23,177 bases of DNA, from positions 1 to 23,177 of the forward strand of contig DKVI01000059.1 of the NCBI GenBank assembly GCA_002491115.1, read 5' to 3'. A model generated the notes under the pieces. The model did not search any database. It saw nothing but the letters and a program-made list of their open reading frames with translations, and was not told the origin of the DNA. Below, piece by piece: positions 6,859 through 15,300 of this stretch. Every line of letters begins with the position of its first letter. Within the stretch, counting starts at the first letter, position 1. Source of the stretch: Lachnospiraceae bacterium UBA7182. Lineage in GTDB: Bacteria; Bacillota; Clostridia; Lachnospirales; Lachnospiraceae. Made by a program: the position numbers and the translations under genes.

Positions 6859-7542
6859 ATGGAGTTATTAAGAGCGGAGCATATTTCCAAAGTGTATGGT
6901 GCAGGTGCAGGCCAGGTGAAAGCGCTGGACGACGTATCGTTTCAGATCAGCCAGGGAGAGTTTGTGGCGATCATCGGATCTTCCGGTTCCGGGAAATCCA
7001 CGCTTCTGCATATTATGGGCGGTGTGGACCGGCCCACTTCCGGGCATGTGTTTTTAAGAGACGCGGATATTTACCAAAGGGATGAAGAACAGCTTGCCGT
7101 CTTTCGGCGCAGGGAAGTGGGACTGATCTATCAGTTCTACAACCTGATTCCGGTGCTGGATGTGGAGGAAAATATGACGCTTCCGGTGCTGATGGACGGA
7201 AGAGAAGTAAATAAAGAGCGCCTGGAAGAGCTTCTTGATATTCTGGGGCTTAAAAAACGCAGGCATCATCTGCCCAATCAGCTTTCCGGCGGGCAGCAGC
7301 AGAGAGTGTCCATCGGACGGGCTTTAATGAACGCGCCTGCTCTGGTTCTCGCCGATGAACCTACAGGGAACCTGGATTCCAGGAACAGCCAGGAGATCAT
7401 GGAGCTTTTGAAATTATCCAATCAAAAATACGGGCAGACATTGATGGTCATTACCCATGACGAATCGATCGCCATGCAGGCGGACAGGATTCTTGCCATT
7501 GAGGACGGACGGATTGCCAGAGACGAGGTGATCCGCCGATGA
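6859..7542 (+). CDS. ABC transporter ATP-binding protein (MacB/LolD/BceA type)
   Basis: A 227-residue ATPase with Walker A GSSGSGKST (40-48), Q-loop YQFYNLIPVLDV (91-102), signature LSGGQQQRV (142-150), Walker B LVLADEPTGNLD (162-173) and the switch His in VITHD. The DEPTGNLDS form belongs to the subfamily that pairs with FtsX-type permeases and exports or extracts peptides and lipids from the membrane. Its stop overlaps the permease start in an ATGA at 7539-7542, implying translational coupling. It follows a promoter with a candidate response regulator operator (6761-6814). The substrate is unknown. Confidence 0.95.
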   Translation: MELLRAEHISKVYGAGAGQVKALDDVSFQISQGEFVAIIGSSGSGKSTLLHIMGGVDRPTSGHVFLRDADIYQRDEEQLAVFRRREVGLIYQFYNLIPVLDVEENMTLPVLMDGREVNKERLEELLDILGLKKRRHHLPNQLSGGQQQRVSIGRALMNAPALVLADEPTGNLDSRNSQEIMELLKLSNQKYGQTLMVITHDESIAMQADRILAIEDGRIARDEVIRR

Positions 7543-10172
7543 ATATCTTTACCAGAGTGACCCTCAAGACTTTAAGGAAGAACCGGACCCGCACGGCAGT
7601 GACAATTGTGGGCATCATACTGGCTACGGCCATGTTGACAGCCGTGACCGCCTTTGTGTCCAGTCTGCAGCATTTCATGATCGCACAGGTGGAGCAAAGC
7701 AGCGGAAAATGGCACGGCGCAATGTACGAGGTATCCAGAGAAACGCTGGATATGATCGCTTCGGACCCGGAGGTATCGGCATCGGGCGCTTATCAGGAGA
7801 TCGGATATGCCAGGCTGGAAAAAGCGGAACAGCCCAGGTGTCCCTATCTGTTTGTGGCGGGCGTTCAGGAAGAACTGTATGATCTGCTGCCTGTGAAGCT
7901 GGAAGCGGGCAGGCTTCCCCAAAACGGCAGCGAGATCGTGATTCCCCGCACCCTTAAGACCCTGGGACGTATCGATACCGGGATTGGCGACACGCTGACG
8001 CTTGCGCTGGGCAGACGGTATTATGACGGCAGCCGGCGGAGCGTGGCCGAACCGGCGGTATTTATGGAAGACCGGGAGACGCTGGCGGAAGAACTGATTA
8101 CAGATGAAACGCGGACCTACACGGTCGTAGGGATCAGCCGGCAGTTTTATTTTGACAGTTACAGAGGGGCCGCCTACTGCGCGCTGACCGTGATGGACGA
8201 CGAGCCGGCGGCAGACAGCAGTTTTTCATGCTACTATACGCTGAAAAAACCGAAAAATATCTATGCGTTTCAGAACCGGATGGATGGATACGCGGTGGCA
8301 GAAACCCATTCGGAACTGCTGCGCTATAAAGGGATTTCAGGAAACAGCGCTTTTATACAGATGCTGTACGGCCTGTCGGTGATCCTGATTTTACTGATTA
8401 TGACCGGGGGCGTTTCTCTGGTGTACAATTCTTTTGCCATATCGGTCAGTGACAGGACAAGGCAGTTCGGCCTTTTGGCCTCCGTGGGAGCCACGCCCGC
8501 TCAGATGCGCAGGATGGTATGGAAGGAAGCGTGTATTTTAAGCGGTGTGGGGATTCCTTTGGGGATTTTAAGCGGGCTTTTGGGTATCGGTATTACTTTG
8601 CAGGCGACCGGCGGCATCTTTTCCTATTACGCAGAAGGCGGAGGAAAACTCAGTCTGCATCCTTCAATTCCGGCAGTGCTGACAGCGGCTCTTACCGCCC
8701 TTCTGACTGTGCTTGTCTCCGCCTGGATTCCCGCCGGACGGGCAGCGAAAAAGACGCCCATGGACGCCATCCGACAGACCTCGGATATCCGCCTGTCAAA
8801 ACGCGTCAGAAGAAGCGGAAGATGGTCGTTTCGGATGTTTGGGCTGCCGGGGATGATCGCAGGAAAGCATTTTTCCCGCAGCAGAGGCCAGTACCGGACG
8901 ACGATCTTTTCCCTTTTTATCAGTGTTGTGCTGTTTATTTCCGCCAGCTCTTTTTCTGCCTATATAAAAGGAAGCGTGACACAGGTCAATGGCCAGCCTT
9001 CCTATGACGTGGCCGTATATATGGACGGGGACTCTGAAGACATTGATCATGTAATCCGGGCGGTGGAAGAAACAGAAGGCATTTCCCGGGTCATGAAGAC
9101 CCGGGAGATCTATCTGCCGGTGACGGTGGATATCGAGGATGTACAGCCGGATTCTCTTAAGATTCTGGGCGGAACAGAGGAAGCGAAGGAACAGGAACGG
9201 GTACAGTTTTCAGGGCTTTTGCTGGTATTTGAGGATGATGCGTATACCAGGTATCTGGAAGAACAGGGCCTTTTGGGAAAGATTGACCCGGATCAGATGG
9301 AAGTGGCAGCGACTAATCGCGCGGGCGGCTATATTCCGGAGGAGAAACGTTATCGGGTGTACGAAGTGCTGAAAAGCGCGGACGTTACGGCAGAGCTTAC
9401 GTTTACCGACTATGCCGCCTGGGAGGAAGCGGCGAAGGGGATGGAAGAAGAAGAAAAAGAAGCGATGCGTGAAGCGTATGAGACTTCGGCGGATCTATCT
9501 GTAAAAGCACTGATCACAGAGCTTCCCATGAATCTGTATGCGGACAGCGGCGGAGTCTTCTGTATTCCGGTTTCGGAAAGTATGCTTAAAAATATGCTGG
9601 GCTTGCCGGAAATCCATATGGGAGGTTATCGCATATATCTGAATGCGGAAGATCATCGCGGGGTGACAGAAAAGCTGGAAAACAGGGCGGTCGAAGAGAA
9701 CTGGGACAGCGGTATATTCGTGTTGGACATGACAGAGTCGGTACAGACGCAGAAAAGCCTGCTTTTTACGGTGGATGTGTTTGCCTATGGATTTATCATC
9801 CTGATTTCCCTGATCGCGGCTGCCAATGTGTTCAATACCATTTCCACGGGATTTTTGCTCAGACGCAGGGAGTTCGCGGTCTTAAGTTCCGTGGGGATGT
9901 CCCCGAAGGATCTGGATCGGATGCTGCGTCTGGAGTGTCTGATGTATGGGGTAAAGGCGCTTCTGTATGGGATTCCCGTATCGATTCTGATTACTTACTG
10001 TATCTATCGGATTGTATTAAACAGTATGGACACAGGCTTCTATGTGCCTGCCGCCAGCATTCTGATTGCCGTGGGCAGCGTGTTTGCGGTTGTGTTCGCG
10101 ACCATGGCTTATGCCAGGGTGAAACTGGGCGGAGAAAACCTGATGGACAGTATCCGCCGGGAAAGTATATAA
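7539..10172 (+). CDS. FtsX-type ABC transporter permease with two extracytoplasmic domains
   Basis: An 877-residue permease built as a tandem duplication. First half: one membrane helix near 15-40, an extracytoplasmic MacB-PCD-like domain (about 42-268), then helices near 271-300, 330-352 and 375-398. Second half: helix near 452-472, a second large extracytoplasmic region (about 475-743), then helices near 746-770, 804-826 and 838-862. The cytoplasmic motifs after the first helix of each FtsX unit (DRTRQFGLLASVGATPAQM and RRREFAVLSSVGMSPKDL) are the typical ATPase-contact segments. The eight-helix, two-domain layout differs from BceB (ten helices, one domain). It is coupled to the ATPase by a 4-nt overlap and followed by a strong terminator. 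Export of, or resistance to, an antimicrobial peptide is plausible but not shown. Confidence 0.93.
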   Translation: MNIFTRVTLKTLRKNRTRTAVTIVGIILATAMLTAVTAFVSSLQHFMIAQVEQSSGKWHGAMYEVSRETLDMIASDPEVSASGAYQEIGYARLEKAEQPRCPYLFVAGVQEELYDLLPVKLEAGRLPQNGSEIVIPRTLKTLGRIDTGIGDTLTLALGRRYYDGSRRSVAEPAVFMEDRETLAEELITDETRTYTVVGISRQFYFDSYRGAAYCALTVMDDEPAADSSFSCYYTLKKPKNIYAFQNRMDGYAVAETHSELLRYKGISGNSAFIQMLYGLSVILILLIMTGGVSLVYNSFAISVSDRTRQFGLLASVGATPAQMRRMVWKEACILSGVGIPLGILSGLLGIGITLQATGGIFSYYAEGGGKLSLHPSIPAVLTAALTALLTVLVSAWIPAGRAAKKTPMDAIRQTSDIRLSKRVRRSGRWSFRMFGLPGMIAGKHFSRSRGQYRTTIFSLFISVVLFISASSFSAYIKGSVTQVNGQPSYDVAVYMDGDSEDIDHVIRAVEETEGISRVMKTREIYLPVTVDIEDVQPDSLKILGGTEEAKEQERVQFSGLLLVFEDDAYTRYLEEQGLLGKIDPDQMEVAATNRAGGYIPEEKRYRVYEVLKSADVTAELTFTDYAAWEEAAKGMEEEEKEAMREAYETSADLSVKALITELPMNLYADSGGVFCIPVSESMLKNMLGLPEIHMGGYRIYLNAEDHRGVTEKLENRAVEENWDSGIFVLDMTESVQTQKSLLFTVDVFAYGFIILISLIAAANVFNTISTGFLLRRREFAVLSSVGMSPKDLDRMLRLECLMYGVKALLYGIPVSILITYCIYRIVLNSMDTGFYVPAASILIAVGSVFAVVFATMAYARVKLGGENLMDSIRRESI

Positions 10173-10189
10173 AGGGTTCTGCCTGCGGT

Positions 10190-10228
10190 GCGGGAAACGT
10201 TCTTAAAGGGGCGTTTCCCGCTTTTTTT
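10190..10228 (+). terminator. Rho-independent terminator after the permease
   Basis: GCGGGAAACG (10190-10199) pairs perfectly with CGTTTCCCGC (10212-10221), with a 12-nt loop and seven T after it. It insulates the transporter from plsX. Confidence 0.95.
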
Positions 10229-10250
10229 ATGGGGAAAGTTGCGGAAAGTA

Positions 10251-10279
10251 TTGACTTTGTGAAAACGCTTTCGTATTAT
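10251..10279 (+). promoter_or_regulatory. Sigma-A promoter of the plsX-acpP operon
   Basis: TTGACT (10251-10256), a 17-nt spacer and TATTAT (10274-10279) lie 27 nt before plsX. Each hexamer differs from consensus at one base. No FapR-type site is recognised, but the spacer contains a catabolite-response-like box. Confidence 0.8.
10260..10273 (+). promoter_or_regulatory. cre-like box in the plsX promoter spacer
   Basis: TGAAAACGCTTTCG matches 13 of 14 positions of the low-GC Gram-positive catabolite response pattern WGWAARCGYTWWMA, failing only at the last base. It fills the interval between -35 and -10, where a bound CcpA/LacI-type repressor would block RNA polymerase. Regulation is inferred; a chance match is possible. 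Confidence 0.4.
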
Positions 10280-10305
10280 GATAGAGACGGCAAGGAGGAA
10301 ATAAA

Positions 10306-11319
10306 ATGCAGGAACTGATTAAAGTTGCAGTGGATGCCATGGGCGGAGACCATGCGCCGCTGGAAATCGTAAAAGGCGCTGTGGAAGCAGTAAACGGCCG
10401 GGAGAATATCAAAGTCTTTCTGGTAGGAAAGGAAGAGGCTGTCAGGGCAGAGCTTGAGAAATATCAGTATGATCCTGCCAGAGTGGAAGTAGTGAACGCC
10501 ACAGAAACCATAGAGATGGCCGAACCCCCGGTGCAGGCGATACGAAAGAAAAAAGATTCATCCATCGTTGTAGCCATGAAGATGGTGAAGAACAAAGAAG
10601 CGGATGCGTTCGTCGGCGCGGGAAGTACGGGGGCCGTCCTGGTAGGCGGACAATTGATCGTAGGGCGGATCAAAGGAGTAGAGCGCCCTCCCCTTGCGCC
10701 GCTTTTGCCGACTGAGAAAGGAGCTTCTCTGCTGATTGACTGCGGAGCCAATGTAGACGCCAGGCCCTCCCATCTGGTTCAGTTTGCCAGGATGGGTTCG
10801 ATCTATATGGAAAATATTATGGGCATCTCCAATCCAAGGGTCGCGATTGTGAATATCGGGGCGGAGGAAGAGAAGGGCAATGCACTGGTCAAGGAAACAT
10901 TTCCTTTATTAAAGGAATGTAAAGAACTGAATTTTATAGGAAGCATAGAAGCGAGGGATATCCCGTCGGGATATGCAGATGTCATTGTCTGCGAAGCTTT
11001 TGCGGGAAATATCATTCTGAAGCTGTATGAAGGAGTAGGAGCAACCTTGATCTCCATGGTGAAGAAAGGGATGATGCGTACTTTAAGGAGCAAACTCGGG
11101 GCGCTTCTGGTGAAGCCTGCCCTGAAGGAAACATTGAAAAAATTTGACACAAGCCAGTATGGAGGAGCGCCGTTACTGGGACTGAACGGTCTTGTGGTCA
11201 AGACCCATGGCAGTTCGGGCGCGCTGGAAGTGAAAAATTCCATCCTTCAATGCGTGGCCTTTACAGAACAGCGGATGAATGAAAAGATCAAAATCGGAAT
11301 TCAGGCAGAAGAGAATTAG
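10306..11319 (+). CDS. plsX: Phosphate acyltransferase PlsX
   Basis: A 337-residue soluble enzyme that converts acyl-ACP and phosphate to acyl phosphate, the donor PlsY uses to start phospholipid synthesis. The N-terminal VAVDAMGGDHAP is the family hallmark, followed by GAGSTGA, PTEKG and LIDCGANVDARP, NIGAEEEKGN, GNIILKLYEGVG and, near the end, GGAPLLGLNG. Length is normal. RBS AAGGAGG is about 8 nt from the ATG. Its promoter is at 10251-10279. acpP follows after 15 nt, a conserved pairing of the acyltransferase with the gene for its acyl carrier. Confidence 0.97.
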   Translation: MQELIKVAVDAMGGDHAPLEIVKGAVEAVNGRENIKVFLVGKEEAVRAELEKYQYDPARVEVVNATETIEMAEPPVQAIRKKKDSSIVVAMKMVKNKEADAFVGAGSTGAVLVGGQLIVGRIKGVERPPLAPLLPTEKGASLLIDCGANVDARPSHLVQFARMGSIYMENIMGISNPRVAIVNIGAEEEKGNALVKETFPLLKECKELNFIGSIEARDIPSGYADVIVCEAFAGNIILKLYEGVGATLISMVKKGMMRTLRSKLGALLVKPALKETLKKFDTSQYGGAPLLGLNGLVVKTHGSSGALEVKNSILQCVAFTEQRMNEKIKIGIQAEEN

Positions 11320-11320
11320 G

Positions 11321-11326
11321 AAGGAG
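11321..11326 (+). promoter_or_regulatory. RBS that fixes the acpP start
   Basis: AAGGAG ends at 11326 and is 8 nt before ATG 11335. A GTG start at 11326 would overlap the site itself, so the three-residue-longer reading is rejected. Confidence 0.6.
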
Positions 11327-11334
11327 TGAAAAGT

Positions 11335-11565
11335 ATGGAATTTGAAAAATTGCAGGAAATTGTTGCAGAGGTACTGAACCTGGACGCGAATGAGATCACG
11401 ATGGATACCACTTTTGTGGACGATCTGGGAGCTGATTCCCTGGACGTATTTCAGATCATCATGGCGATTGAAGAGGAATTTGACATTGAAATTTCCAATG
11501 AGGATGCGGAAAAGATCGTATCCGTAGGGGACGCGGTAGAGCGTATTAAAGAAGAGTTAAACTGA
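11335..11565 (+). CDS. acpP: Acyl carrier protein
   Basis: A 76-residue acidic protein with the phosphopantetheine site Ser35 in LGADSLDVFQ and the typical helix II sequence IIMAIEEEFDIEISNEDAEKI. It carries growing fatty acyl chains as thioesters and supplies acyl-ACP to PlsX, encoded 15 nt upstream. Length and charge are standard. It shares the plsX transcript; an intergenic hairpin without a T-tract follows at 11577-11614 before rnc. Confidence 0.97.
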   Translation: MEFEKLQEIVAEVLNLDANEITMDTTFVDDLGADSLDVFQIIMAIEEEFDIEISNEDAEKIVSVGDAVERIKEELN

Positions 11566-11576
11566 CAGGAACGCAT

Positions 11577-11614
11577 GGGGCTGTAGCAGGATAAGAACAT
11601 TCTGCGGCAGCCCC
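11577..11614 (+). promoter_or_regulatory. Stem-loop between acpP and rnc without a T-tract
   Basis: GGGGCTGTAGCAG (11577-11589) pairs with CTGCGGCAGCCCC (11602-11614), 13 positions with one mismatch and one G-T pair, around a 12-nt loop. No run of T follows, so it is not a standard terminator. It may be a processing site or transcript-end stabiliser; its place 26 nt before the RNase III gene suggests possible autoregulation (inference). Confidence 0.55.
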
Positions 11615-11640
11615 CAAGAGCGGCTGGAGATATATGATTT

Positions 11641-12321
11641 ATGGGAGAGACAAGATTAAAGGAGCTGGAAGATAAGATCGGTTACCGGTTCAAAGACGGC
11701 AGGCTGCTTTTTCAGGCCATGTGTCACAGCTCCTACGCGAACGACCGGCATATGGGCAGGCTTAGGTGTAACGAACGGCTGGAGTTTTTAGGCGACGCGG
11801 TGCTGGAACTGGTTACCAGCGAATTTCTCTATGAAAAATATCCGCAGATGCCGGAAGGAGACGCCACCAAAACCCGTGCCAGTATCGTCTGTGAGCAGAG
11901 CCTGGCTTTCTGTGCCAGGAGCATATCCCTGGGGCGTTATATTATGCTGGGAAAAGGCGAGGAAGTAAGCGGCGGAAGGGAACGCCCGTCCATTACTTCC
12001 GACGCGTTTGAGGCGCTGATCGGTGCGATCTATCTGGATGGTGGTTTTACTAGTGCAAAAGAATTTATACGTAAATATGTGCTGGACGATCTGGAGCATA
12101 AAAAACTCTTTTACGATAGTAAGACCATTCTGCAGGAGCGGATACAGGCGGGTCATGAGGAAAAGCTGCACTATGAACTTATAAGGGAAGAGGGGCCGGA
12201 CCACAGGAAACTTTTTATCGTGCAGGCCATGTTAGGAGACAAAGTGATCGGCGAAGGCAGCGGACGCACGAAAAAAGCGGCGGAGCAGGCGGCGGCGTAC
12301 CATGCCCTGACGGGAATCTGA
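11641..12321 (+). CDS. rnc: Ribonuclease III
   Basis: A 226-residue dsRNA endonuclease that processes rRNA precursors and some mRNAs. The catalytic domain carries the signature NERLEFLGDAVLEL (about 44-57) and the second acidic cluster SDAFEALIGAIYLDGG (about 120-135). A C-terminal double-stranded RNA-binding domain (about 157-226) includes LHYELIREEGPDH and the basic GSGRTKKAAEQAAAYHAL. Length is normal. The ATG is preceded by a weak GGAG about 14 nt upstream. It lies between acpP and smc, with smc starting 18 nt after its stop, the usual order in Firmicutes. Confidence 0.97.
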   Translation: MGETRLKELEDKIGYRFKDGRLLFQAMCHSSYANDRHMGRLRCNERLEFLGDAVLELVTSEFLYEKYPQMPEGDATKTRASIVCEQSLAFCARSISLGRYIMLGKGEEVSGGRERPSITSDAFEALIGAIYLDGGFTSAKEFIRKYVLDDLEHKKLFYDSKTILQERIQAGHEEKLHYELIREEGPDHRKLFIVQAMLGDKVIGEGSGRTKKAAEQAAAYHALTGI

Positions 12322-12339
12322 CAGAACAGGATAACATAC

Positions 12340-15300
12340 ATGTATTTAAAAAGTATAGAGGTGCAGGGATTTAAATCCTTTGCCAATAAGATCGTATTTG
12401 ATTTCCACAACGGGATCACAGGGATCGTGGGACCTAACGGGTCAGGAAAGAGCAACGTGGCGGATGCGGTACGCTGGGTGCTGGGAGAGCAGAGGGTCAA
12501 ACAGCTCAGGGGCGGAAGTATGCAGGACGTTATATTCTCCGGTACGGAGAACCGGAAAGCTTTAAGCTGTGCCTATGTGGCCATTACGCTGGACAACGCG
12601 GGGCATCAGCTTCCGGTGTCCTATGAAGAAGTAACGGTGGCGAGAAGGTTATATCGCTCCGGGGAGAGTGAATATCTTTTAAATGGGACGGCCTGCCGTT
12701 TAAAGGACGTGCAGGAGCTGTTCTACGATACCGGTATCGGAAAAGAAGGCTACTCCATCATCGGGCAGGGGCAGATCGACCAGATCTTAAGCACCAGGCC
12801 GGAAGAATCCAGGGAGCTTTTTGATGAGGCAACCGGTATTGTAAAGTTCAAAAAGAGGAAAAAGACGGCAGAAAAAAAGTTAGAAGACGAAAAACAGAAT
12901 CTTCTGCGCATCAACGACATACTTTCAGAACTGGAAAAACAGTTGGGGCCTTTGGAACGGCAGGCGGAAAAGGCAAAAGAATATCTGAAAAAAAGGGAAT
13001 CCTTAAAAGAGATTGAGATTCATATCTTTCTTTTGGAGATGGAGCACATCAAGAAGGAGCTTAAAAATCTCGCAGACTCCCGTAAAATTACCCAGGAAGA
13101 GATGGACGAAACTTCAAAAGCGTTCGAGAACACCAGGCTTGCGTATGAGCGAATCGAAAAGGAACTGGAGGGAATTGAAGCCAGGGTCAATGAGGCGAAA
13201 GACAAATCTTCTGAAGCGCGTTTAAAAAAGCAGCAGATGAAAGGGCAGGTGGAACTTTTAGAGGAGCAGATCCGCTCTGCGAAGGCCAGCAGCCGGCATT
13301 ATCAGGAACGGATGGAAAGCATCGAGCGGGAAAAAAAGGAGCGCACAGAGGAAAAGAAATCGGTCCTTTCGGAAAAAGCAGAGCTGGATGTCCGTAGGGC
13401 GCAGATGCTGAAAGAACAAAAAGAGGCAGAAGAAGTATTGTCTTCGATCCGCCAGCGGATGCAGGATGACCAGTCCAACATGGAGAACAGCAAAAATGAG
13501 ATTATCGCCATCTTAAATCAGCGTTCTTCGATCAAAGGAAAGCTTCAGCGCTATGATACGATGACGGAGCAGATCCAGATACGAAAGGCGGAAGTGGATC
13601 AAAAGCTCATCCAGATGAAAAGCGCCAGGCTTGACCAGGAGGAGCATCTTAAGCAGCAGCGCCAGGCACTCCTGGAAGTCCGTCAGGAGTTAGGTCAGAT
13701 GACCGGCAGCCGTCAGGAACTGGAGAACCGGATCAAAGAACTGCAGCAAAAGATTACCATAGGAAGAAAACGCCTGGAGGACGGGCAGACCATTTACCAC
13801 AGGGAAGCTTCCCGGTTGGAATCCCTTAAGAACCTGGCCGAGCGTTACGACGGATACGGCGGCAGCATCCGCAGAGTCATGGAGCAGAAAGAAAAGACGG
13901 GCGGTATCTGCGGCGTGGTGGCAGATCTGATTCAGACGGAGAAAAAATATGAGACTGCCATTGAGACAGCCCTTGGGGGCAGCATCCAGAATGTGGTGAC
14001 AGAGGATGAAGAAACGGCCAAAAGCCTGATCGGTTTTTTAAAACAGAACCGTTTCGGAAGGGTGACTTTCCTGCCTCTGACGGCGGTAAAGAATCCGCCC
14101 CGGTTTAACCAGCCGCAGGCTTTAAATGAGCCGGGCGTTATAGGACTGGCACATACGCTGGTCAGTACCGAAGACCGCTATCTGCGTATTATGGAGCAGC
14201 TTTTGGGCAGGGTGGTGGTGGTGGATCAGGTGGATCACGCCATTGCTTTGCAGAGAAAATACCGTTACAGCCTGCGTATTGTGACGCTGGAAGGGGAATC
14301 CTTAAATCCGGGCGGTTCCATGACAGGCGGCGCTTTTAAGAACAGCAGCAGCCTTTTAAGCCGCAACCGGGAGATTGAGGAATTAAAAGAAAAGGTAGAC
14401 CGATGCAGACAGGACATGGAGAAGATCCAAAAAGAGCTGACCGGTATTCAGAATGAAAGAAGCAGATGTTATCTGGAACTGGATGCGGGCGCGGCCAATC
14501 TGCAGGCGCTTCGCGTGAAGGAAAATACCGCCAGGATGAGCGTGGAGCAGTTGGAGGAGCAGAATCAGACGGCAGATCAGGATTTTCTTAACCTTCAAAA
14601 AGAAAGCGCGGAGCTGGAACGCCAGAAACAGGAGATTCTGGAACTGAAAAAAGAGAATCAGCAGGAGCTTGCGGATTCGGAATCCATGGAAAAAGCGCAT
14701 GTTGCTTCCGTGGAAGTCTATCAGAAGCGCGTGGAAGAAGAAAGGGAAGAAGAAGTGAAAGCTGCCAGGGTTCTGGAAGACTATCATCTGGACACTGCTT
14801 CTCTTGAACAGAAAGATAAGTTTACGACGTCCAGTTTAAACCGGATCGAGGGAGAGATTACAAAACTTTTTCATGAACAGGAAGAACTGGAACAGAGCCG
14901 GCAAAGAGCGGAGGCGGATACAAAAGAGCGCGAGGACGGTATTCTGGCTCTTAAAAGAGGCATGGAGGAAGCCGGGGAGGCAATCCGCAGGCTGGAAGAA
15001 CAGGTGACGGATCTTGGCAGGCAAAAAGAAGAACAGTCGGCTTCTCACAAGAACTTTTTTGCCATGCGGGAGGAACTGTCTTCGCGTAAAAACGATCTGG
15101 ATAAAGAACTTTTCCGTCTGGACAGCCAGAAAGAAAAGCTGGATGAAACTTCGGAGAATCTGAAGAACCATATGTGGGCAGAATATGAGCTGACTTATAA
15201 TGCGGTGCTGCCGCTTCGGAAGGAGGAATATACAAGCCTTCCAAAGCTGAAAGAAAGCAGCGCGGAAGTAAAAGAAGAGATCAAAGCGCTGGGCAATGTG

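Noticed and set aside
13013..13225. Short open frames inside smc
   Set aside because: They lie inside the coiled-coil coding region in other frames and have no RBS or family features.
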